A DNA stretch of 64,000 nt from Chitinophaga sp. S165 (GCF_003182155.1 NZ_QGTG01000015.1:27640-91639), one strand, 5' to 3'; counted from the first letter of the stretch, positions 26,404 to 33,888 are shown. Numbers and translations are program-made. Notes: generated by a model not told the origin, from the sequence alone.

Positions 26404-29400
26404 TTAAAATGTGACATTAACACCCAGCGCGAAAGTGCGGGTGGTTGGATAAGCGTTCAGTTCTATACCTGCATCGAGGATACCGCTTTTATTGTTGGTA
26501 GCGTTCGCATCATCAATAGTACCACCTGGCAGTTCCGGGCTGAAACCACTGAACTTCTTCAGCGTGAAAAGGTTCTGTGAAGTAAGGTAGACACGGAAAT
26601 TCTTGATGCCGATCGCCTTCAAAGCATTAGCTGAAAGAGAGTATCCCAGCATCAGGTTGTTGAGGCGCAGATAAGTACCTGATTCCACGAAGTAAGTGGA
26701 CGCAGGCGTGTTTGAGGAAATCAGCCGTGGATCGGTTGTAGATGGCCGTTCAGTCGTCCAGCGGTTAGATGCATACTCTGCCTCGATATTATCCGCAGGA
26801 TCAAACCTGTAAGCTTTCTTACCGTTATAGATCTTGTTACCTGCGTTCCCGTAGAAATTAGCACTCAGGTCAAATCCTTTGTAGTTAAGTCCCAGGTTAA
26901 AGCCGAAGAAACATTTGGGCTGGAATGATCCTGCATAGAATTTATCATTGTCATCTATATCGCCATCGTTATCCAGGTCTGCATATTTGAGATCGCCGGG
27001 AGCCGCACCAGGCTGGATCACATTCCCATTAGGTCCTCCCTTGTAGTTGTCTATCTCTGCCTGGTCCCTGAATACGCCGATGGCCTTTCTTACATAAAAA
27101 CTCCCTACAGGATGCCCGTTGTCTGTACGGGTCACAAAGCTCTGCTGACCAACATTACCGCCCAGCAATGCCTGTCCGCCGTTTAGTCCTGTCAGCTCGT
27201 TCGTATTAAAGGTGACATTACCACCTATGTTATAGCTGAGATCTTCTGTGATCTTATCCTTCCAGTTAAGTGAGATCTCCCAACCTTTGTTCTGGAAAGA
27301 AGCCGCATTTGTGATGTAGGAATTATCCTGGTCACCGAGGATGGCGGGTGTATTCACTACCACCAGGGCATCTGTTGTTTTTTTGCTATAGTAATCCACC
27401 TCGCCGCTCAACCTGTTCTTCAGCAAGGCGAATTCAACACCAATGTCATACTGGGTAGTTGCCTCCCATTTCAGGAACGGGTCTTTGATCTCTTTCAGCG
27501 CGCCACCAAGACTAACGTCTCCGTTAAAGACATAAGGTGCGTCCACACTGGTAACTGCTATATATGCATTGGTAGGAATGTTATCATTCCCCAGTCTGCC
27601 CCAGCTTCCGCGCAGTTTCAGGAAATCGAAGATGGCTTTATCTTTCATAAAACTTTCCTCAGAGATCACCCAACCCACACCTACTGTCGGGAAATACCCC
27701 CAGCGGTCGCTGAATTTTGAGCTGCCGTCCGCACGTAGGGAAGCACTCAACAGGTAGCGGCCATCATAGCCGTAGTTGATACGTCCTACGAATGACTGAC
27801 GGGCATATTTGTCACCGACGTTATTAATTGTTGACTGCACGTTAGGATCGCCCAGATCGAGGTACCAGAGGTCTTCATTTTCCGGCACATCAATGCGCAC
27901 ACCTTTCAGGGATGTGCTATAGAAACCTTCCGTTACAGAACCTGCCAATACGGTTACGGAGTGTTTATCGAAGGTCTTGTCAAAGGTGATGGTATTATCC
28001 CATATCCATCCCTGTGACCGGTATTCTTCACGAGTGAGACGGCTGTCCGGGTTCCGCTGGTTACCACCGGCTACCAGGAAGGTATTCTCATCATTTAAGT
28101 ACTCGTAAGCATAGATACGGTCGTTTCCGAACTTCAGATCGGCATTGAAACCGGAGCGGAATTTCAGGAAGGATACCGGTGAATATTCCAGCGCTGCATT
28201 ACCCTGAAAACGGCTTTCCTGGCGACCATCATTTCTTTTGTTGATAGACAGGAGCGGATTACCTACGTTGGCCCATCCGGAGGTATTACCATAGCGGCCA
28301 CCATCAAATGCTCTTACAATAGGCGCTGCCCTGTACACATTTCTATAGGTATCTCCCAGTTCCACATCGCGGGAAATAGCGCGCGAGTAAGAGATCTGTG
28401 AGGTGAAACGCAGCTGGTCAGAAATCTGGACCTCATTATTAGCCCTGAAAGTGAACCGTTTGAAATTATTGGTCTGGATGATACCATCTTCCTGGATATA
28501 ACCCCCGCTCAGGTAATAGGTGCTTTTTTCAGAACCGCCGGACACTGAAATATTATGATTCATCTGGAATGCTTTGCGGAGCACTTCATTATACCAGTTA
28601 GTAGTACCATTGAATACATAAGGATTGTTAACCGGGTCTTTGCCAGGGGACGCATCGGCGAGATAGTCGATATATTGATCGCGGCTGGCCATTTCCACCA
28701 GGCTGGCAGCTTCACGGAAACCTACGTTTGCATCATATCGCACCTGGGGAGCACCGGCCCGGCCTTTCCGGGTAGTGATGATAATAACGCCATTGGCAGC
28801 ACGCACACCATAAATAGCGGCCGAGGCATCTTTCAATACGTCCATAGTAAGGATATCGGCGGTAGCGATATTCCGGATATCATCTGTCAATACTCCATCC
28901 ACGACATATAAGGGATTGGCGCCGGCCAGTACAGAGCCTGTACCACGTACCCTGATCTGCGGCTGGGAGTTCGGTTGTCCGGAAGAGATCACCTGTACAC
29001 CCGCAATACGGCCCTGTGCAGCCTGTGTAACGGTTTGAACGGGCTGGGTAAGCAGGTCTTCCCCTTTTACGGATGAAATAGACCCTGTCAGGTCTTTTTT
29101 ACGCTGGGTACCGTACCCTACTACTACCACCTGTTCCAGCTGGCTCTCAGAAGATTGCAGAATAACATTCAATGGAGAGGCGCCGGCTTTTACTTCCTGG
29201 CTTACATAACCGAGATAGGAAAAGACAAGGGTATCTTTTCCTGCGGGCAGATTAAGTGTGAAAGTGCCATCCGGACCAGAGGTGGTACCAGAAGAGGTAC
29301 CTTTTACGCGGATGGTCACACCTATAAGGCCGACCCCGTTTATATCCTTCACTGTCCCTCTTACAGGCCCTTCCTGTTCGGCGGCCCCGCCACTGCGGGA

Positions 29401-29511
29401 GGCTGTAGTTCCCTCTGCCGGGGCAGATGCCTGTTGTGCTACGGCTGGAAAGGCGGCAAATAGCGCCAATAGCAGCAGCACGCCGGCTTTGTTTGTACCA
29501 TTAATTCTCAT
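26404..29511 (-). CDS. SusC/RagA-family TonB-linked outer-membrane transporter
   Basis: 1035 residues with a signal peptide (VLLLLALFAAFPAVAQ). It carries the Bacteroidota N-terminal carboxypeptidase-like domain (VRGTVKDINGVGLIGVTIRVKGTSSGTTS..., about 50-115), a TonB-box-like QVVVVGYGTQRKKDLTGS, then the plug (LTQPVQTVTQAAQGRIAGVQV, QIRVRGTGS, PLYVVDGV, DASAAIYGVRAANGVIIITT). A long beta-barrel follows, ending in a C-terminal Phe (FALGVNVTF). It imports a ligand held by the SusD partner, driven by TonB. First gene of the pair. The nearby LuxR-type gene at 29838 might regulate it. Confidence 0.96.
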   Translation of the reverse strand: MRINGTNKAGVLLLLALFAAFPAVAQQASAPAEGTTASRSGGAAEQEGPVRGTVKDINGVGLIGVTIRVKGTSSGTTSGPDGTFTLNLPAGKDTLVFSYLGYVSQEVKAGASPLNVILQSSESQLEQVVVVGYGTQRKKDLTGSISSVKGEDLLTQPVQTVTQAAQGRIAGVQVISSGQPNSQPQIRVRGTGSVLAGANPLYVVDGVLTDDIRNIATADILTMDVLKDASAAIYGVRAANGVIIITTRKGRAGAPQVRYDANVGFREAASLVEMASRDQYIDYLADASPGKDPVNNPYVFNGTTNWYNEVLRKAFQMNHNISVSGGSEKSTYYLSGGYIQEDGIIQTNNFKRFTFRANNEVQISDQLRFTSQISYSRAISRDVELGDTYRNVYRAAPIVRAFDGGRYGNTSGWANVGNPLLSINKRNDGRQESRFQGNAALEYSPVSFLKFRSGFNADLKFGNDRIYAYEYLNDENTFLVAGGNQRNPDSRLTREEYRSQGWIWDNTITFDKTFDKHSVTVLAGSVTEGFYSTSLKGVRIDVPENEDLWYLDLGDPNVQSTINNVGDKYARQSFVGRINYGYDGRYLLSASLRADGSSKFSDRWGYFPTVGVGWVISEESFMKDKAIFDFLKLRGSWGRLGNDNIPTNAYIAVTSVDAPYVFNGDVSLGGALKEIKDPFLKWEATTQYDIGVEFALLKNRLSGEVDYYSKKTTDALVVVNTPAILGDQDNSYITNAASFQNKGWEISLNWKDKITEDLSYNIGGNVTFNTNELTGLNGGQALLGGNVGQQSFVTRTDNGHPVGSFYVRKAIGVFRDQAEIDNYKGGPNGNVIQPGAAPGDLKYADLDNDGDIDDNDKFYAGSFQPKCFFGFNLGLNYKGFDLSANFYGNAGNKIYNGKKAYRFDPADNIEAEYASNRWTTERPSTTDPRLISSNTPASTYFVESGTYLRLNNLMLGYSLSANALKAIGIKNFRVYLTSQNLFTLKKFSGFSPELPGGTIDDANATNNKSGILDAGIELNAYPTTRTFALGVNVTF

Positions 29512-29837
29512 AACGATGATTTTTGTTGCTTGGGTTTGATCAATTTCTATAATGACCGTTCGATGGTTGACTACTCAGTAGTTTAATTTTCAATGATTTA
29601 ATATGACAGAATAATTTTAATAATAAATATAACGAACGAGGCATGGGTAAACGGACAAACGACCGCCGTACAATACTTGGGTATATGCTACGGGTACTGC
29701 GGGTTAGTGCAACGTCTTAAATGACACGTGGTGATAAGCAGCTAATAAGACAATAAGGAATGGTCTAAAATAGCATGTTCCACTTAGATAACAAAACAGG
29801 GGAATAAAAAGTTAAGATGGGGGAACTGACAGGTCAA
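29512..29837. other. Intergenic region upstream of the SusC gene
   Basis: This 326-bp AT-rich stretch should hold the SusC promoter on the minus strand. No TAnnTTTG box was found there. A small inverted repeat, gactactcagtagtt, lies near 29565-29582. Nothing else stands out. Confidence 0.4.
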
Positions 29838-30431
29838 TTAACCTACCAGCCTTTCCTGCATGGCTTTAACAATGGCGCCGGAACGGGAATTTACATCCAG
29901 CTTACGGTAGATATTCATGATATGTGAGCGTACGGTACCTACGCTGATGTGGCAATGTTCAGCGATCTTTTTATAGGTATCTCCATTGACAAGACAATCT
30001 AACACTTCGAGTTCACGTGGCGACAGTCCATAGCGGTGTTCATGACCGTTGGCTGTTTTCCGGTTAAAAAAGGCCAGGACCTTCTGGACCGCAAGGATAT
30101 TGGTTTGCATGGCGGCTTCATAAACCTGGGAAAAGAAAGAGCTCAGAGAGGCAGGTGGACTCAGTGTTACATTACGGGGGAGAACGTTGGCTACAGAAAA
30201 ATCATTCCCCTGTCCGGTAAACAACATGATATTCATATCGGGATATGCTGCTTTTAATATGCTGGCAGCCTCAGTAGGTGTTAGCCCGGGAAGATCCATA
30301 TCCATGAATACGATGTTGCTGATGTCTTTCGCTAACTGTTGGATAAGTTGTTTGGCTTCGCCCTGTCCTTCTGCATCTAAAGCATCAGCTTCGTCAGCCT
30401 GCCCAGCGCTGTTACGCCTAACATTTTTCAT
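29838..30431 (-). CDS. LuxR/NarL-type regulator with truncated receiver
   Basis: 197 residues. The C-terminal part (about 135-190) is a standard LuxR helix-turn-helix: LSPRELEVLDCLVNGDTYKKIAEHCHISVGTVRSHIMNIYRKLDV. The N-terminal part resembles a response-regulator receiver from the phosphorylation site onward (NIVFMDMDLPG...KAAYPDMNIMLFTG). It lacks the first strand with its acidic pair; in its place is a Gln/Ala/Asp-rich stretch (QADEADALDAEGQGEA). The conserved Lys near strand 5 is also not evident. It may act without phosphorylation. It lies upstream of the SusCD pair on the same strand. Confidence 0.85.
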   Translation of the reverse strand: MKNVRRNSAGQADEADALDAEGQGEAKQLIQQLAKDISNIVFMDMDLPGLTPTEAASILKAAYPDMNIMLFTGQGNDFSVANVLPRNVTLSPPASLSSFFSQVYEAAMQTNILAVQKVLAFFNRKTANGHEHRYGLSPRELEVLDCLVNGDTYKKIAEHCHISVGTVRSHIMNIYRKLDVNSRSGAIVKAMQERLVG

Positions 30432-30860
30432 AATGTTCTTTTTGGGTTTGAAATGTTGCGAAACCTCCTACCGGTAACCGCAAGTCCTGGTGATTAGTCT
30501 AATAGTATGGCCTCAATATGCTAAAACTGGCTAGATTTCATGGTTTCACATACCGAAACAAATTTGATACAAATACCAGCAGTAGTCAATCGGATAAGTA
30601 TATGATTTTTCAATAAATACTAATAAACAAATTATACAATATTAAAAATATCCAAAAATGAAAAGTTGGATATCCGGCATTAGAACAGTTTAACATAGGT
30701 GTAACGCGGAGTAATTTATAGTAGCAATTTACTGGTAAATCCTGAGAAAAACAGCCTTACAACGTAAGGATGTGAAACAAGTTGTAAGTCATTGGAATAG
30801 ATTCCTAAAAAGTGAGGGGGCCTTAACAATCGGTTAACCACCGATTCAAAATATTATCTC

Positions 30861-30868
30861 TAGTTTTG
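30861..30868 (+). promoter_or_regulatory. Candidate -7 box for an orphan transcript
   Basis: TAGTTTTG fits TAnnTTTG. It lies 23 bp after the GTTAAN pair at 30822-30838, a distance that would put that pair near the -33 position of this promoter. Confidence 0.35.
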
Positions 30869-30874
30869 ATATCA

Positions 30875-31010
30875 ATAACCCTTTTTAGTGCTGATTATCA
30901 AAGAATTTATTTTGTTGCGGTTATCGATACTCTTGCCATTCTGAAATCCGCAACGGTTGACATGTGAATGTTCAGGGCCCTTACCCATCAGTTGGTAAGG
31001 GCTCTTTTTA
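30875..31010 (+). ncRNA. Candidate structured RNA with its own terminator
   Basis: No ORF of note lies here, yet the stretch starts after a -7-like box and ends in a strong intrinsic terminator. A perfect 7-bp inverted repeat GTTGCGG/CCGCAAC (30914-30920 and 30948-30954) precedes the terminator stem. The predicted transcript is about 135 nt. It does not match any riboswitch or 6S/tmRNA pattern I can recall. A short-peptide mRNA is an alternative. Confidence 0.35.
30974..31010 (+). terminator. Orphan intrinsic terminator
   Basis: 12-bp stem AGGGCCCTTACC / GGTAAGGGCTCT (one G-U pair) with a 7-nt loop, then tttttatttctt. No annotated gene precedes it on the + strand. Confidence 0.75.
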
Positions 31011-31250
31011 TTTCTTCCCGGCAAAGTGTCTTACGCTATAAGGGGATCAAGTTGAAAACCCGGGGATTTGTGTGTTCAGCATAAATTTCAGCACGTCCCA
31101 ATAAGACAATTTCCATCCGTTGGCCCTTGCTTCACAGTTCTGAACCGGATGGTTTTGGCAATCCGGCAATTTTCCTGCATCAGTATAATAGACGCCTTAG
31201 TATAGTTATCCTTCTATAGTGGTCGAACAGGCTTTCTATCGGCCTCATAC

Positions 31251-31355
31251 AAGCTTACTAAAAGATCACTAAAAGGATACTTAAAGGGCATTTATATATC
31301 AAACCGATATTGAAGTGACCTTTAGATGACCTTTTAATGACATTTTAGTAAGCTT
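31251..31355. repeat. 105-bp inverted array of six 11-bp units
   Basis: AAGCTT at 31251 and 31350 bounds the array. Inside are three units of the form ACtaAAaGGnn at 31257, 31268 and 31279, exactly 11 bp apart. Three inverted counterparts (GACcTTTtanT) follow at 31317, 31328 and 31339, again exactly 11 bp apart. The two arms are about three-quarters complementary over ~40 bp. One-turn spacing suggests cooperative protein binding on one face of the helix. It ends 62 bp before the 31418 start codon. Confidence 0.75.
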
Positions 31356-31417
31356 ATACGTACCTTAGAGAAACGATACAGTAAACTTGTATTTATAACC
31401 TCAAAACGACCTTTTTT

Positions 31418-31957
31418 ATGGCCATTGTTAAAGACAATATCCTCATGCAACTGGTGCGGGGCACCCTCGGTAAACAGATCACGATCTACGAAAGGAATGG
31501 GCAGATCATTATGGCGAAGAAACGCGGCCCTTCAAAGAAAAAGCCTACACAAAAACAGTTGGAAGCCAGGCATAAGATGACCGTCGCTTCGATGCGTGCA
31601 CATATCATGCTGGAGGATCCGCAGATAAAGGCTTATTATCAGTCGCTGGCAGGGCCGGGGCAAAATGCTTATAATATGGCGGTGAAGGATGCTTACCGCA
31701 GTCCTGAAGTCCAGAATATCAGGATAGAAAAAGAGGAGGTGGTAGTGACTGCCAAAGATGAGTTCCGGGTAGCGGCTGTGGAGGTAAACGTAATAGACGC
31801 TGATGGTGTTGTTACAGAGAGCGGGTGGGCAGTTTTAGGCCGTAACGGAGTAGATTGGTATTATAAAGCCACTGCGCTGCCTGCAGGCGGCAGGGTCATT
31901 GCGGCAGTGAAAGATCTGCCGGGCAATCGAACGGTGAAGGAATTGCTGCTTACATAA
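31418..31957 (+). CDS. Protein of unknown function
   Basis: 179 residues, no assignment. The N-terminus GTLGKQITIYERNGQIIMAKKRG is followed by a very basic, Lys/Gln-rich segment (PSKKKPTQKQLEARHK) and helices (MRAHIMLEDPQIKAYYQSLAG). The C-terminal ~70 residues (about 105-175) look like a small beta-sandwich (EEVVVTAKDEFRVAAVEVNVID, WAVLGRNGVDWYYKATAL). There is no signal peptide. The opening resembles that of the protein at 62731 (GTQDNLTIYLMNGEYIIRTK), which hints at a shared lineage-specific family. The phased repeat array just upstream probably controls it. Confidence 0.7.
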   Translation: MAIVKDNILMQLVRGTLGKQITIYERNGQIIMAKKRGPSKKKPTQKQLEARHKMTVASMRAHIMLEDPQIKAYYQSLAGPGQNAYNMAVKDAYRSPEVQNIRIEKEEVVVTAKDEFRVAAVEVNVIDADGVVTESGWAVLGRNGVDWYYKATALPAGGRVIAAVKDLPGNRTVKELLLT

Positions 31958-32158
31958 AAAACGGCTTCACGGTTTATGAATGGCTTCTTTCCGGTTAAGG
32001 AACATTCCCGAATACGTTTACCAGCCTGGCATGGATTACTTTAGTATGTGTTGTTCCGCGTTAAAAGTGGATAGGCTTAGCCGTGGCCTGATCACAAGAA
32101 TTCCTCAGGTTTTCAACCTGGTCCCTATAAGTGGCAGCGGTAAAGCTGTGAACGATGA

Positions 32159-32494
32159 TCAGGAGTGTGTCCCGGTCCGTTGTAGCCAGTATGCGCTGAC
32201 CATACCTGTTTGCCTCTCCCGCTGGGGAATAAGCCCTGTTTTCATATGAATATAATCGTCACATATGCCTGCTATGTGGTGCAGGTTGATCATGAATTTA
32301 CGCCTTACTGCCAGGAAGGTGTCTTCCGGCAGGCATGACCAGATCTTTTCCGGAGCATCTTCAGCAATAATATGTGAATGAGTAAGATGGAGGACACAGC
32401 CGTCTGCGCGGACTTCGACAAATTGTAATTCCTGTAGTGGTATTCGGATGCGCTGGCCTTTTGAGTGTACGTGAAATACAGTGTGGTGTTTCAT
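32159..32494 (-). CDS. Stand-alone LytTR-type DNA-binding protein
   Basis: 111 residues consisting almost only of a LytTR domain: IRIPLQELQFVEVRADGCVLHL, then LPEDTFLAVRRKFMINLHHIAGI (the LytTR pattern is F.R.HRS..VN...I), and a final beta segment before IPQRERQTG. The usual receiver domain is absent, so activity must be set by expression level or by a partner. LytTR proteins bind direct repeats containing GTTNAT-like cores in the major groove, one helical face apart. Such hexamers cluster 190-230 bp upstream of this gene and at three other points within 2 kb. Confidence 0.82.
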   Translation of the reverse strand: MKHHTVFHVHSKGQRIRIPLQELQFVEVRADGCVLHLTHSHIIAEDAPEKIWSCLPEDTFLAVRRKFMINLHHIAGICDDYIHMKTGLIPQRERQTGMVSAYWLQRTGTHS

Positions 32495-32683
32495 TTTTGC
32501 AGATCCCGGATTATTCCTGATTTAAAGTTTTTAATAACATGAAGTTTTAAAACTGGCAGGTAACTGAACAGAAACCTGCGTACAGAAGCTTATGAAATCT
32601 AAACCGTCTTATGAGAAAAGTAGCTTGATAATTTCTTTGTTTGGATATAGGCAGGAAAGATAAAGAGGATTCACACAACGGCA

Positions 32684-32723
32684 GTTAATTCCTTGTTAAT
32701 GCAATAGTTAATACGGAGTTAAC
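32684..32723 (+). promoter_or_regulatory. Four helically spaced GTTAAY hexamers (LytTR-like sites)
   Basis: GTTAAT at 32684, 32695 and 32707 and GTTAAC at 32718, with spacings of 11, 12 and 11 bp. The core agrees with the GTTNAT part of known LytTR sites such as that of AgrA. The site lies upstream of the LytTR gene itself, suggesting autoregulation. Confidence 0.5.
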
Positions 32724-32745
32724 TGCGGAGTATCGGACTCCGCAG
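32723..32745. terminator. Hairpin downstream of the small HTH gene
   Basis: Perfect 9-bp stem CTGCGGAGT / ACTCCGCAG with a 5-nt loop. There is no T-run on either strand, so termination is uncertain. It overlaps the last base of the GTTAAY cluster. Confidence 0.4.
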
Positions 32746-32806
32746 CAATTCCGTTCAGGCAAGGGAAATCCCCTGCAAATACAATAAGAAGCAGGAGGAA
32801 AACGAG

Positions 32807-33097
32807 TTACGTGAAAAGGAAGAAGATCTCCGTAAACATTCCCTGAATAGCGATCATCGCAAGCGTCAGGTTTTTCACGAAACGGATATTGAAGCCTCCT
32901 TTTTCCGAATAGTAGTAGCTCTCCTTATAGCGGTCATAAGCTATCGGTGCTCCCAACTCTTTCATCATTTTAAGGAATTCAAATAATGTTCTTTCCGAAA
33001 TACGCAATCTTTTAGCAAGATGAGCGGGCTTTCCGGTGCCTTTGATCCTGATCAGGTAATCAATGGTTTGCAGTCTTTCAAAATAACGTTTAGGCAT
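32807..33097 (-). CDS. Small helix-turn-helix protein
   Basis: 96 residues. FERLQTIDYLIRIKGTGKPAHLAKRLRISERTLFEFLKMMKELGAPIAYDRYKESYYY is a winged helix-turn-helix of the DeoR/HTH_11 kind, ending in a wing-like YYYSEKGGFNIRF. The tail (VKNLTLAMIAIQGMFTEIFFLF) is hydrophobic, perhaps for membrane or partner contact. From memory, similar small HTH genes occur in Bacteroidetes beside peptide genes. Four possible micro-ORFs precede it with gaps of 16-34 bp or an overlap, so it may be the last gene of that unit. Confidence 0.75.
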   Translation of the reverse strand: MPKRYFERLQTIDYLIRIKGTGKPAHLAKRLRISERTLFEFLKMMKELGAPIAYDRYKESYYYSEKGGFNIRFVKNLTLAMIAIQGMFTEIFFLFT

Positions 33098-33113
33098 GCT
33101 GGCATAGTGGGGT

Positions 33114-33197
33114 TTACAATGAACAGATTAAATTATAAAGCTTTTTTCCTTCCTGGTCCGCATCGGTTTTCTCCGGGCTAATCTTGTGGGTAGCCAT
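33114..33197 (-). CDS. Candidate 27-residue micro-ORF
   Basis: Frame MATHKISPEK...KLYNLICSL, ending 16 bp before the HTH start. It is hydrophilic, Lys/Asp-rich and ends in a hydrophobic, Cys-containing tail. Support is only position and reading frame; it may be a leader or chance. Confidence 0.3.
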   Translation of the reverse strand: MATHKISPEKTDADQEGKKLYNLICSL

Positions 33198-33231
33198 AAT
33201 GTATGTGTCTTTTAATATTAATTGCAGAACA

Positions 33232-33339
33232 CTAGAATGATCTTCTTTTATTGGCATTAGCATCTTCATAAGACTTTATTTGATCCGGATCAGACAAACA
33301 GCCGCCACCATTTCTGGTAGTCGTAAGTGTAATTTTCAT
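33232..33339 (-). CDS. Candidate 35-residue micro-ORF
   Basis: Frame MKITLTTTRNGGGCLSDPD...NKRRSF. A GGG-Cys core sits between a Thr-rich start and a charged tail. It begins 31 bp after the 33371 ORF ends and is followed 34 bp later by the next micro-ORF. The GGGC motif recalls precursor peptides, but no modification enzyme is in the window. Confidence 0.3.
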   Translation of the reverse strand: MKITLTTTRNGGGCLSDPDQIKSYEDANANKRRSF

Positions 33340-33370
33340 AAACATATATTTTGAGGGTATACGATCAAAC

Positions 33371-33598
33371 TCAAATTCGCATAAGGATGGCCTTATGCAA
33401 GCTAAAAAAATGTACTGCTATTTTGTTGCAGCCCGACTGGTTTTTGTTGCTGTATTTCATATGGCAAGAATAAACTCCCCCGGTTGAAACCTGGGGAGTA
33501 TTCATCAAAAACCAACCATTAAAAGTCTCTTCCACCGCGGCTTTCGTCCACACAATCCCACAACCGGGCAATGTCTTCTGTAAAATATATTTATCCAT
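33371..33598 (-). CDS. Candidate 75-residue ORF with internal hairpin
   Basis: Frame MDKYILQKTLPGCGIVWTK..., containing TPQVSTGG at about 34-41. Its ATG lies within an 8-bp overlap with the end of the 33591 ORF (ATGGATAA). A terminator-like hairpin (33474-33499) lies inside the reading frame, so the part after residue ~42 may seldom be transcribed. It shares PQVST with the upstream ORF. No function is assigned. Confidence 0.35.
   Translation of the reverse strand: MDKYILQKTLPGCGIVWTKAAVEETFNGWFLMNTPQVSTGGVYSCHMKYSNKNQSGCNKIAVHFFSLHKAILMRI
33474..33499 (-). terminator. Hairpin inside the 33371 ORF
   Basis: ACTCCCC / GGGGAGT stem with an inner GGTT/AACC stem. On the minus strand it is followed by TTTATTCTT. 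It could be a terminator or attenuator. Confidence 0.55.
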
Positions 33599-33704
33599 TA
33601 TAGCTGTAACCTTCAGTGTCTTTTAAAAACTCCCAGGTAGAGACCTGAGGGCAATATCCATGGCTGACAAATAGTGGTATATCCTTTAACTTCTTTCGCT
33701 GCAT
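33591..33704 (-). CDS. Candidate 37-residue micro-ORF
   Basis: Frame MQRKKLKDIPLFVSHGYCPQVSTWEFLKD...YSYNG. It reads like a real small peptide (a basic start, one Cys, aromatic tail) and overlaps the next ORF by 8 bp. It starts 40 bp downstream of a GTTAAT/GTTAAC pair. A 7-bp hairpin plus AGTTTTT (33627-33651) lies inside it. No function is known. Confidence 0.4.
   Translation of the reverse strand: MQRKKLKDIPLFVSHGYCPQVSTWEFLKDTEGYSYNG
33627..33651 (-). terminator. Hairpin inside the 33591 micro-ORF
   Basis: On the minus strand, CTCAGGT-CTCT-ACCTGGG (one G-U pair) followed by AGTTTTTAAAAG. It may terminate transcription arriving from virJ or act as an attenuator of the downstream ORFs. Confidence 0.45.
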
Positions 33705-33743
33705 CACTACGTTGTAATACTACAATACGCGTCGCAGAAATTA

Positions 33744-33874
33744 GTTAATAAGATGTTAACGAAATAAAATTGTCCACCCCGCTGAAGGTAAGCCCGTGTA
33801 TATGAAAGTGTTATAGAAGTAGAGAAGTAGAACGTTTTAGCAGAAAAATAAGAGGGCGTTAACACATTGTTAAG
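33744..33874 (+). promoter_or_regulatory. Two GTTAAN pairs (LytTR-like sites) upstream of the micro-ORFs
   Basis: GTTAAT at 33744 with GTTAAC at 33755, and GTTAAC at 33858 with GTTAAG at 33869. The spacing within each pair is exactly 11 bp. The second pair matches the 30822-30838 element at 15 of 17 positions when that is read on the minus strand. Confidence 0.45.
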
Positions 33875-33888
33875 CAAAAACGGGATTA

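Larger units (their letters stand above)
30432..31417. other. Long intergenic region with regulatory and RNA signals
   Basis: 986 bp without a protein gene. From left to right it holds: AT-rich sequence with no recognisable signal (30432-30800), a GTTAAC-N5-GTTAAG pair on the minus strand (30822-30838), a TAnnTTTG box (30861), a candidate structured RNA ending in a terminator (to about 31008), a CCATCCG/CGGATGG inverted repeat (31113-31152), and a 105-bp inverted array of 11-bp units (31251-31355) ahead of the 31418 gene. Confidence 0.6.
32495..32806. other. Intergenic region upstream of the LytTR gene
   Basis: 312 bp. It contains four GTTAAT/GTTAAC hexamers at 32684-32723 and a perfect 9-bp hairpin (32723-32745). 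No TAnnTTTG box was seen on the minus strand. Confidence 0.5.

Noticed and set aside
24871..29511. SusCD pair as part of a full polysaccharide utilisation locus
   Set aside because: No carbohydrate-active enzyme or HTCS/ECF-anti-sigma pair adjoins it. It is better described as an isolated SusCD pair of unknown substrate.
31980..32249. 89-codon + strand ORF after the 31418 gene
   Set aside because: It overlaps the antisense of the LytTR gene and has no domain. The LytTR frame is clearly the real one.
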